The notes under the pieces are model-generated. The model was not told where the DNA came from, did no database searches, and saw only the letters and a list, made by a program, of their open reading frames with translations. Position numbers and translations under genes: made by a program. Shown here piece by piece: positions 55,241 to 64,000 of a DNA stretch of 64,000 bases (position 1 is the stretch's first letter; each line of letters begins with the position of its first letter). The DNA is from Zea mays (lineage: Eukaryota; Streptophyta; Magnoliopsida; Poales; Poaceae): NCBI RefSeq assembly GCF_902167145.1, contig NC_050098.1, forward strand, positions 17,318,501 to 17,382,500. The letters run 5' to 3'.

Positions 55241-55766
55241 TTTCAAATGGGCCTAGTCATGGGCTGGGCCAGGCAACCAAACATATTCATGGTAGCTTCT
55301 TTCTACGACAATCGATGCCTTGCCTGTGAGGACCACATATCCTTGCAGCGGCGGTCACCTCAGCAACAAATCCACGAGAAACTATGTCTGATGACGGATA
55401 TAGCGCTCGTTGCTGTCATTCACCAGGTACGTAGAGCACCAATCTTAGCTTCGTCGGAATAATGTATTATTAGGGGATGGAAACACTTCCGTTCTACACC
55501 AGAAAGAAACATTGGGAGATCTTACAGCCAATTCATGCACACTCGAAATCGACGAAGCTGCACAAGTTTCATTCTAGGAGAGAGAAGAAGGTGAATGAAG
55601 CGGACACAAAGTCGAACACGAAGCTGACACGATGGCCGAATCGTGTCGTCGTCGTTGCTTTCACAGAGTGGCCGGGATGTGTTCCACAACCGTTGATTCG
55701 TGGATTGATTCTAGCACGAAAAAACTAGGTTTTCACAGGGATTGGGCCTGGTTTGCAACACACATA
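55241..55766. other. Unassigned stretch, no recognised feature
   Basis: ORFs of 74 and 83 codons on the plus strand (55238-55462 and 55477-55728) show no domain I recognise. The region may be older genomic DNA flanking the Harbinger element or part of its end. Confidence 0.4.
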
Positions 55767-57040
55767 TGAAAGGGAAATAGGCATAAAAATATTTTCACTC
55801 TTATTTTGGTAATTGACGACCATCCCAACCAATTGAGTTAACTAATTTATTAAGTTACGATTTCAGAAACTCAGAAAATACTTTAAGAAGGATCAAGCCT
55901 CAAAACAACGCATCATAACAACGCATCATGGACCGTCCGAGGCTCTAAAACAGACTGTCCGAAATAACATAGATTATTCCAGACAGGAGCTCTTTTTGGA
56001 AATATCACATGTGCGCGGACTGTCCGGGCTCTTCCGGTGGACAGTTCACGACTCCTCGATGACTTCAGACAGAAACTGTGCAAAATGCACATCTCTATTA
56101 CGGATCGTCCGAAAGACAAGTAAAGACCGTCTGGCACCAGACGCGGACCGTCTTCCCCCCATGCACGGACCGTTCGTCCGTTGAGAACCAAAAAAACTCA
56201 AAGGTGCCGGGTTTGAAAAAAATGATTTATAGCGTCCACGCGGACCATCCGGAGCCACAACCAGACCGTCCACGTCAGACTTTTTCTGACATCTAATAAC
56301 ACATTTAATGTGATTATAGTTGTTCATATAGCCGGTGTAACTGACCGTTGTGATCTAGCCGTTGATCTTGCATGGACGGACCGTCCGGACCTGCAGTACG
56401 GACCGTCTACGTGTGGCAGAATGAAGGCAACGACTATGTGGTGATTTAAGGCTATAAATACTACCCAACCACCTTCATTCAATACACCCAGTCATTCCAT
56501 TCATTCACATTCAGTACAAGAGCAATAACTCCACTCAAAGCTCCAAAGATCCTCCAAGTGAACTCCACTCAAAGACACTCAAAGCTCCAAAGATCCTCCA
56601 AGTGCTAGAATCGTGATTATGATCATTAGTTATTAGCGGTTTGTGAGCGACATTCGAGAGTGTGACATTGTGTTTTCTTGTTGCTTTTTTTTCTTGATCG
56701 TGCTTTCTTTCTCTCCTAAATTCTCATTTATTTTTAAAGATAACAAGAAACACCTAGATGGGTGGTGATCCTTGTATGGTCTAAGTAACCCTCGAGATTA
56801 AGAAGCACTCAAACAGTCTAAATGACCGTTTGAGAGAGGGAAATTGTTGAAACAGACTCGTTCTACGTGGCTTCCTCAACAAGGAGTATGTTCTTTTTGA
56901 ACCGAACATCGAGAAACAAATTGCTTGTCTTTACACTTTACGATTTAATTCTTCCTCTCCCTCCCCTCTAGTTCTCTTGCTTGCTATTGATTTGACTAGC
57001 CGTTGATACGAAAGTTTTAGCGCTCTCTTCGCTTCAAATT
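55767..57040 (+). mobile_element. Degenerate Sirevirus-like LTR fragment, plus strand
   Basis: It begins TGAAAGGGAAATAGGC, like element C's LTR start. It has 'tattttggtaattgacgac' (compare C 'tattttggtgattgagtgc'), repeated GGACCGTCC-type motifs in place of CCGGACTGTCCGG, and a TATAAATA box at 56453-56460. A late 'cccctctagttctcttgc' stretch recalls the C LTR end 'cccctctaggtgctctca'. The true 3' end is missing and no internal region follows, so it is a truncated or solo LTR. Confidence 0.6.
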
Positions 57041-57364
57041 ATAAGATATTTTTATATAATGTTCTAAAAAATTAAACGTTATATAATTTAGAGTGGTGGC
57101 AGTAGCATGCAATAGCAACCTCAAAATGGTTCCAACTCGCCGCTCTATCTGACGCTCCTTTTTAAATTCGTGATTTCTGCACCAAATTCACAGTACGTAG
57201 GAAACAAAATTACTTATCAAGAGATAAACTTTAGTAGCTTTTTTAGCTGCTTTTAGCTATTTGGTGATCTAAACAGGAGAGCTAATGGTGGTGTGATAAA
57301 ATTTAGCATCTATTATCTCATAAGCTGCTCAATGAGTGCTAAAATGAGTTAAACGTGGGCTAGG
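57041..57364. other. AT-rich stretch, possible MITE debris
   Basis: 'cttcaaattataagatattttt' near 57030-57054 resembles the end of grass Stowaway MITEs (TTCAAATTATAAG). The mirrored TA-rich sequence 'gttatataattt' lies about 30 bp on. A second segment (57230-57320) with 'ctatttggtgatctaaacaggagagctaatgg' resembles small transposon ends. No gene is seen. Confidence 0.35.
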
Positions 57365-58552
57365 TGAAAGTCGCCTAGAGGGAGGGTGAATAGGGCGAAT
57401 CTAAAATTTACAAAGTTTAAGCACAACTACAAGCCGGGGTTAGCGTTAGAATTAAAATCGAGTCCGAGAGAGAGGGAGAAAACGAATCACAAGCAAATAA
57501 AGAATGTAACACGGTGATTTGTTTTACCGAGGTTCGGTTCTTGCAAACCTACTCCCCGTTGAGGTAGTCACAAAGACCGGGTCTCTTTCAACCCTTTCCC
57601 TCTCTCAAACGGCCACTTAGACCGAGTGAGCTTCTGTTAATCAAATGGGACACTAAGTCCCCGCAAGGACCACCACACAATTGATGTCTCTTGCCTCGGT
57701 TACAATTGAGTTGATCACAAGAAAGAATGAGAAAGAAAAAGAGCAATCCAAGCGCAAGAGCTCAAATGAACACAAGTCACTCTCTCACTAGTCACTATTG
57801 ATTGGAATTGAACTAGAGACTTGGGAGAGGATTTGATCTCTTTGGTGTGTCTTGTATTGAATGTTATAGCTCTTGTAATGTGTTGGAAGGTGGAAAACTT
57901 GGATGCAATGAATGTGGGGTGGTTGGGATTATTATAGCCCCAACCACCAATAGTGGTCGTTGGGAGGTTGTCTGTCGCATGGCACATCGGACAGGCCGGT
58001 GCGCCACCGAACACTGTCCGGTGCGCCAGCCACGTCACCCGACCGTTAGGGTTCGACCGTTGGAGCTTCTGTCTTCTGGGCCACCGGACAGTCCGGTGGT
58101 GCACCGGACAGGTCCTGTAGACTGTCTGGTGCGCCTTCTGGCACTGCTCTGACTCTGGCGCGCACTGTAGCGCATTAAATGCGGTTTGCAGACGACCGTT
58201 AGCGCGAAGTAGTCGTTGCTCCGCTGGCACACCGGACAGTTCGGTGTAGCACTAGATAGTCAAAGGTTGGAGTTGGATTCCCGAGACTAGCAAGTTTGGA
58301 GTTGGATTCCCTGGTGCACCGGACACTGTCCGGTGTCACACCGGACAGTCCGGTGCGCCAAACAGGGCTGCCTTCGGTTGTCTTTTGCTCCCTTTGTTTG
58401 AACCCTTTCTTTTGACTTGTATTGGTTTATTGTGAACCTTTGGCACCTATAAAACTTATAATCTAGAGCAAACTAGTTAGTCCAATTATTTGTGTTGGGC
58501 AATTCAACCACCAAAATCAATTAGGAAAAGATGTAAGCCTATTTCCCTTTCA
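57365..58552 (-). repeat. Fragment E 3' LTR
   Basis: The 1,188-bp LTR begins TGAAAGTCGCC and ends CCCTTTCA. It keeps the longer palindrome arrangement at sites where one or the other O LTR has deletions. A minus-strand TATA-like 'ctataataatccc' lies near 57930-57942. Confidence 0.92.
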
Positions 58553-59372
58553 ATCTCGCCCTTTTTGGTGATTGATTCCAACACAAACCAAAGCAAATAT
58601 AGAAGTGCGGAATTGAACTAGTTTGCATAATGTAAGTGCAAAGGTTGCTTAGAATTGAACCAATAACTATTTCTACTAGATATGCATGGATAGCTTTCTT
58701 TTCATATTTAACATTTTGGACCACGCTTGCACCACAAGTTTTGTTTTTGCAAATTCTTTTGTAAAATCTTTTCAAAGTCATTTTGCAAATAGTCAAAGGT
58801 AAATGAATAAGATTTTTGAGAAGCATTTTCAAAGATTTGAAATTTTCTCCCCTTGTTTCAAATGCTTTTTCCTTTGACTAAACAAAACTCCCCCTTAATG
58901 AAATCCTCCTCTTAGTGTTCAAGAGGGTTTTAGATATTAATTTTGAAGAGGGTCTACCAATTTGAAATTATATCAAAAATAAGATACCAAATTATACCAA
59001 ATGAAAAATAAGACTACATTTTTGAAATTGGTGGTAATGCGGTCCTTTTGCTTTGAGCTAATACTCTCTCCCTCTTTGGCATGAATCGCCAAAAACGGAT
59101 ATTTGAGTGAAATATAAGCCCTTGTAACTACCTTCTCCCCCTATGCTAAATAACATATGAGTGAAGATTATACCAAAGTTGAAGAGTTTGTGCAGAGTGA
59201 CGGCGAAGGATGAATGATTCGATGGAGTGGAGTGGAAGCCTTGTCTTCGCCGAAGACTCCTTTTTCCCTTTCAATCTATGACTTAGCATGAAATGGACTT
59301 GAAAGAACACATTAGTCATAGTACATGAAAGAGATGATCAAAGGTATATATATGAGCTATGAGTGCAAAATA
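58553..59372 (-). other. Fragment E polypurine tract and 3' UTR
   Basis: The PPT (minus: CCAAAAAGGGCGAGAT, 58553-58568) has a C inside the G run that O and C lack. The rest is non-coding with further purine tracts, parallel to O 3693-4535. Confidence 0.75.
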
Positions 59373-62158
59373 TCATTCAAAATTCCTAGAATCAAGAATA
59401 TTTAGCTCATGCCTAAGTTTGGTAAAAGTTTGTTCATCCAATGGCTTGGTAAAGATATCAGCTAATTGTTTTTTGGTGCTAACATATGCAATCTCGATAT
59501 CCCCCTTTTGTTGGTGATCCCTTAGAAAATGATACCGAATGGCTATGTGTTTAGTGCGGCTATGCTCGACGGGATTATCCGCCATGCAGATTGCACTCTC
59601 ATTATCACATAGAAGAGGAACTTTGGTTAATTTGTAACCATAGTCCCTAAGGGTTTGCCTCCTCCAAAGCAATTGCGCGCAACAATGGCCTGCGACAATA
59701 TACTCGGCTTCGGCGGTAGAAAGAGCCACAGAATTTTGCTTCTTTGAAGCCCAGGACACCAGAGATCTTCCCAAGAACTGGCAAGTCCCTGATGTGCTCT
59801 TTCTATTAATTTTACACCCTGCCCAATCAGCATCGGAATAACCAATTAAATCAAATGTGGATCCCCTGGGGTACCAAAGGCCAAACTTTGGAGTATAAAC
59901 TAAATATCTCAAAATTCGTTTTACGGCCCTAAGGTGAACTTCCTTAGGATCGGCTTGGAATCTTGCACACATGCACACGGAAAGCATAATGTCCGGTCGT
60001 GAAGCACATAAATAGAGTAAGGAACCTATCATCGACCGGTATACCTTTTGATCGACGGATTTACCTCCTGGTTCGAGGTCGAGATGCCCATTAGTTCCCA
60101 TGGGTGTCTTGATGGGCTTAGCATCCTTCATCCCAAACTTGGTTAGAATGTCTTGAATGTACTTCGTTTGGCTAATGAAGGTGCCCTCTTGGAGTTGCTT
60201 CACTTGAAATCCTAAGAAATACTTCAACTCCCCCATCATAGACATCTCGAATTTTTGTGTCATGATCCTACTAAACTCTTCACAAGTAGATTCGTTAGTA
60301 GACCCAAATATGATATCATCAACATAAATTTGGCATACAAACAAATCATTTGCAAGTGTTTTAGTAAAGAGTGTAGGATCGGCTTTTCCGACTTTGAAGC
60401 CATTAGCGATAAGAAAGTCTCTTAGGCATTCATACCATGCTCTTGGGGCTTGCTTGAGCTCATAAAGCGCCTTAGAGAGTCTATAAATATGGTTAGGATA
60501 CTCACTGTCTTCAAAGCCGGGAGGTTGCTCAACATAGACCTCTTCCTTGATTGGTCCATTGAGGAAGGCACTTTTCACGTCCATTTGATAAAGCTTAAAT
60601 CCATGGTAAGTAGCATAGGCAAGTAAAATGCGAATTGATTCAAGTCTAGCTACGGGTGCTTAGGTTTCACCGAAATCCAAACCTTCGACTTGTGAATATC
60701 CCTTGGTCACAAGTCGGGCTTTGTTCCTTGTCACCACACCATGCTCATCTTGCTTGTTGCGGAAGACCCACTTGGTTCCTACAACATTTTGGTTAGGACG
60801 TGGAACTAAATGCCATACCTCATTCCTCATGAAGTTGTTGAGCTCCTCTTGCATCGCCATCACCCAATCCGAATCTTGAAGTGCTTCCTCTACCCTATTT
60901 GGCTCAATAGAGGAAACAAAAGAGTAATGTTCACAAAAATGAGCAACACGAGATCGAGTAGTTACCCCCTTATGAATGTCGCTGAGGATGGTGTTCATGG
61001 GGTGATCTCGTTGGATTGCTTGGTGGACTCTTGGGTGTGGCGGCTTTAGAACTTGCTCTTCTTCCTTGTCTTGATCTTGGGCATCTCCTCCTTGATCATT
61101 GCCCTCCTCTTGAGGTGGCTCATCTTATTGATCTTCTTCTTCATTATCTTGAGCCTCATCCTCATCTTGAGTTGGTGGAGATGCTTGCATGGAGGAAGAT
61201 GGTTGATCTTGTGCTTGAATGGGCTCTTCGGATTCCTTAGGACACACATCCCCAATGGACATGTTCCTTAGTGCGACGCACGGAGCCTCTTCATCATCTA
61301 ATTCATCAAGATCAACTTGCTCTACTTGAGAGCCGTTAGTCTCATCAAACACAATGTCACAAGAAACTTCAACTAGTCCAGTGGACTTGTTAAAGACTCT
61401 ATATGCCCTTGTGTTTGAATCATACCCTAGTAAAAAGCCTTCTACAGCCTTAGGAGCAAATTTAGATTTTCTACCTCTTTTGAAAAGAATAAAGCATTTG
61501 CTACCAAAGACTCTAAAATATAAAACATTTGGCTTTTTACCGGTGAGGAGTTCATATGATGTCTTCTTGAAGATTCGGTGTAGATACAATCGGTTGATGG
61601 CGTAGCAAGCCGTGTTGACCGCCTCAGCCCAAAACCGATCCGGAGTCTTGTACTCATCAAGCATGGTTCTTGCCATGTCCAATAGAGTTCTATTCTTCCT
61701 CTCTACTACACCATTTTGTTGTGGCGTGTAGGGAGAAGAGAACTCATGCTTGATCCCTTCCTGCTCAAGAAAACCTTCTATTTGAGAGTTCTTGAACTCA
61801 GTCCCATTATCGCTTCTAATTTTCTTGATTCTTAAGCCGAACTCATTTTGAGCCCGTCTCAAGAATCCCTTTAAGGTCTCTTGGGTTTGATATTTTTCCT
61901 GTAAAAAGAATACCCAAGTGAAGCGAGAATAGTCATCCACAATAACTAGACAGTACTTACTCCCGCCGATGCTTATGTAAGCGATCGGTCCGAATAGGTC
62001 CATGTGGAGGAGCTCGAGAGGCCTGTCAGTCGTTAAGATGTTCTTATGTGGATGATGAATGCCAACTTGCTTCCCTGCTTGGCATGCGCTACAAATCCTG
62101 TCTTTCTCAAAATGCACATTTGTTAGTCCCAAAATGTGCTCTCCCTTTAGAAGCTTCT
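59373..62158 (-). pseudogene. Fragment E pol: integrase, RT, RNase H with two stops
   Basis: One minus-strand frame runs from the junction at 62158 (KLLKGEHILGLTNV) through CSACQAGK, HMDLFGPI, RSDNGTEF, QNGVVERKNRT and RFWAEAVNTACY, into the acidic linker, RT and RNase H, ending at 59373 (LDSRNFE). YVDD is at 60315-60326. A TAA at 61125-61127 in the linker (F has GAA) and a TAA at 60660-60662 (F has TAT) interrupt it, but I see no frameshift. The first part of the apparent ORF beyond 62158 is antisense F sequence. Subfamily markers shared with F are [20 protein letters not shown] and KPLDEQTF. Confidence 0.9.
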
Positions 62159-63928
62159 GAAGAAGAAGATCAAGAAGATGAGCCACCTCAAGAGGAGGGC
62201 AATGATCAAGGGGGAGATGCAAAAGATCAAGACAAGGAGGATGAGTAAGTTCCAAGGCCGCCACACCCAAGAGTTCACCAAGCAATCCAACGAGATCACC
62301 CTGTGAACACCATCCTCAGCGACATTCATAAGGGGGTAACTACTCGATCTCGTGTTGCTCATTTTTGTGAACATTACTCTTCTGTTTCCTCTATTGAGCC
62401 ACATAGGGTAGAGGAAGCACTTCAAGATTCGGATTGGGTGATGGCGATGCAAGAGGAGCTCAACAACTTCACGAGGAATGAGGTATGACATTTAGTTCCA
62501 CGTCCTAACCAAAATGTTGTAGGAACCAAGTGGGTCTTCCGCAACAAACAAGACGAGCATGGTGTGGTGACAAGGAACAAAGCTCGACTTGTGGCCAAGG
62601 GATATTCACAAGTCGAAGGTTTGGATTTCGGTGAAACATATGCACCCGTAGCTAGGCTTGAGTCAATTCGCATTTTACTTGCCTATGCTACTTACCATGG
62701 CTTCAAGCTTTATCAAATGGATGTGAAAAGTGCTTTCCTCAATGGACCAAACAAGGAAGAGGTCTATGTTGAGCAACCTCCCGGCTTTGAAGACAGTGAG
62801 TATCCTAACCATGTTTATAGACTCTCTAAGGCGCTTTATGGGCTCAAGCAAGCCCCAAGAGCATGGTATGAATGCCTAAGAGATTTTCTTATTGCTAATG
62901 GCTTCAAAGTCAGAAAAGTCGATCCTACACTTTTTAATAAAACACTTGCAAATGATTTGTTTGTATGCCAAATTTACATTGATGATATCATATTTGGGTC
63001 TACTAACGAATCTACATGTGAAGAGTTTAGTAGGATCATGACACAAAAATTCGAGATGTCTATGATGGGGGAGTTGAAGTATTTCTTAGGATTTCAAGTG
63101 AAGCAACTCCAAGAGGGCACCTTCATTAGCCAAACGAAGTACATTCAAGACATTCTAACCAAGTTTGGGATGAAGGACGCCAAGCCCATCAAGACACCCA
63201 TGGGAACTAATGGGCATCTCGACCTCGACACGGGAGGTAAATCCGTAGATCAAAAGGTATACCGGTCGATGATAGGTTCCTTACTCTATTTGTGTGCTTC
63301 ACGACCGGATATTATGCTTTCCTTATGCATGTGTGCAAGATTCCAAGCCAATCCTAAGGAAGTTCACCTTAGGGCCATAAAACGAATCTTGAGATATTTA
63401 GTTTATACTCCTAAGTTTGGCCTTTGGTACCCCAGGGGATCCACATTTGATTTAATTGGTTATTCTGATGCTGATTGGGCAGGGTGCAAAATTAATAGAA
63501 AGAGCACATCAGGGACTTGCCTGTTCTTGGGAAGATCTCTGGTGTCTTGGGCTTCAAAGAATCAAAATTCTGTGGCTCTTTCAACCGCCGAAGCCGAGTA
63601 TATTGCCGCATGCCATTGTTGTGCGCAATTGCTTTGGAGGAGGCAAACCCTTAGGGACTATGGTTACAAATTAACCAAAGTTCCTCTTCTATGTGATAAT
63701 GAGAGTGCAATCTGCATGGCGGATAATCCCGTCGAGCATAGCCGCACTAAACACATAGCCATTCGGTATCATTTTCTAAGGGATCACCAACAAAAGGGGG
63801 ATATCGAGATTGCATATGTTAGCACCAAAAAACAATTAGCCGATATCTTTACCAAGCCATTGGATGAACAAACTTTTACCAAACTTAGGCATGAGCTAAA
63901 TATTCTTGATTCTAGGAATTTTGAATGA
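62159..63928 (+). pseudogene. Fragment F pol: RT and RNase H with two stops
   Basis: This is copia RT and RNase H in a single frame from the linker to 63928 (LDSRNFE). TAA at 62246-62248 (expected CAA in DE.VPRPPHP) and TGA at 62486-62488 (expected TGG in NEVWHLV) interrupt it. From 62489 it is open for 479 codons, with [44 protein letters not shown] and [13 protein letters not shown]. The polymerase motif is YIDD (62975-62986) instead of the YVDD of O, C and E. Confidence 0.9.
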
Positions 63929-64000
63929 TATTTTGCACACATAGCTCATATATATACCTTTGATCATCTCTTTCATGTGCTATGACTAATGTGTTCTTTC
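62159..64000 (+). mobile_element. Sirevirus fragment 'F', plus strand, runs off the window
   Basis: It begins inside the acidic linker between integrase and RT (GAAGAAGAAGATC at 62159) and continues through RT, RNase H and into the 3' UTR at 64000, where sequence matches the complement of about 59302. No LTR is seen inside the window. It is the inverted counterpart of E from 61144 outward. Confidence 0.9.

Larger units (their letters stand above)
57365..62158 (-). mobile_element. Sirevirus fragment 'E', minus strand
   Basis: This is the 3' half of an Opie/Ji-like copia element: 3' LTR (57365-58552), PPT, 3' UTR, RNase H, RT, and integrase up to the pre-integrase motif. It stops abruptly at 62158, where an inverted Sirevirus sequence (F) starts. 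Gag, PBS and 5' LTR are missing. It is the same subfamily as element O but shares several variants only with F. Confidence 0.92.
59302..64000. repeat. Long inverted repeat of Sirevirus RT region
   Basis: The left arm 59302-61144 and right arm 62159-64000 are reverse complements over about 1,842 bp with few length changes. They flank a 1,014-bp spacer of integrase sequence. I count about 16 amino acid differences in 403 aligned residues. The arms continue past the window on the right. Confidence 0.88.

Noticed and set aside
55238..55728. Two plus-strand ORFs (74 and 83 codons) as host gene exons
   Set aside because: No domain, no convincing splice sites and no upstream context; left unassigned.
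62159..62285. N-terminal extension (MLGELLGVAALEL...) on E's integrase ORF
   Set aside because: It is antisense of fragment F across the junction at 62158.

Overview
The window is plant nuclear DNA, almost certainly maize or a close Zea/Tripsacum relative. It carries Sirevirus (Ty1-copia, Opie/Ji-like) elements whose LTRs hold the CACCGGACTGTCCGGTG palindrome, long-LTR gypsy elements of Tekay/Del type, a PIF/Harbinger DNA transposon and a small hAT-like MITE. I see no host gene, tRNA or rRNA. Every recognisable reading frame belongs to a transposable element and nearly all are broken.

Positions 1 to about 55,240 form one set of nested insertions. The outermost layer is a PIF/Harbinger element (1-2500 and 52843-about 55240) with a Myb/SANT-like ORF1 pseudogene and a DDE transposase gene on the minus strand. 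A minus-strand Sirevirus ('O', 2501-52842, TSD ATCAT) splits that transposase gene. Inside O's pol lies a plus-strand gypsy element ('G', 6142-47374, TSD CCGAG). It keeps gag and a short piece resembling the integrase end, has lost the rest of pol, and has a repeat-rich 3' region. G's left LTR was hit twice: by minus-strand gypsy element 'A' (6265-17534, TSD CGTTC) and by minus-strand gypsy element 'B' (18290-41174, TSD TAGGG, LTRs over 4 kb). B in turn received a plus-strand Sirevirus 'C' (23631-32513, TSD ACACG) in its pol and a 351-bp hAT-like MITE (39585-39935, TSD ACTGGCGC) in its right LTR. C is the youngest: I count two substitutions and one indel between its 1.25-kb LTRs.

From 55,240 to 57,364 lie an unassigned stretch, a degenerate Sirevirus-like LTR fragment and possible MITE debris. 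From 57,365 to the window end, two Sirevirus fragments sit tail to tail in opposite orientation ('E' on minus, 'F' on plus). They form a long inverted repeat (arms of at least 1.84 kb, about 1-kb spacer) over the reverse transcriptase/RNase H region.

An intact copia or gypsy element works as a unit. LTR promoters drive transcription, a tRNA primes at the PBS next to the 5' LTR, Gag forms the particle, protease/integrase/RT/RNase H act inside it, and the PPT primes plus-strand DNA. Here the LTRs, PBS and PPT sites are mostly readable, while the proteins carry stop codons and frameshifts. Most of the stops look like C-to-T changes at CAG, CGA or CAA codons, as expected from methylated, silenced DNA. 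The points most worth a second look are the inverted Sirevirus repeat, coiled-coil ORFs upstream of gag in both A and B, the internally deleted element G, and the gag/pol junction of the Sireviruses.
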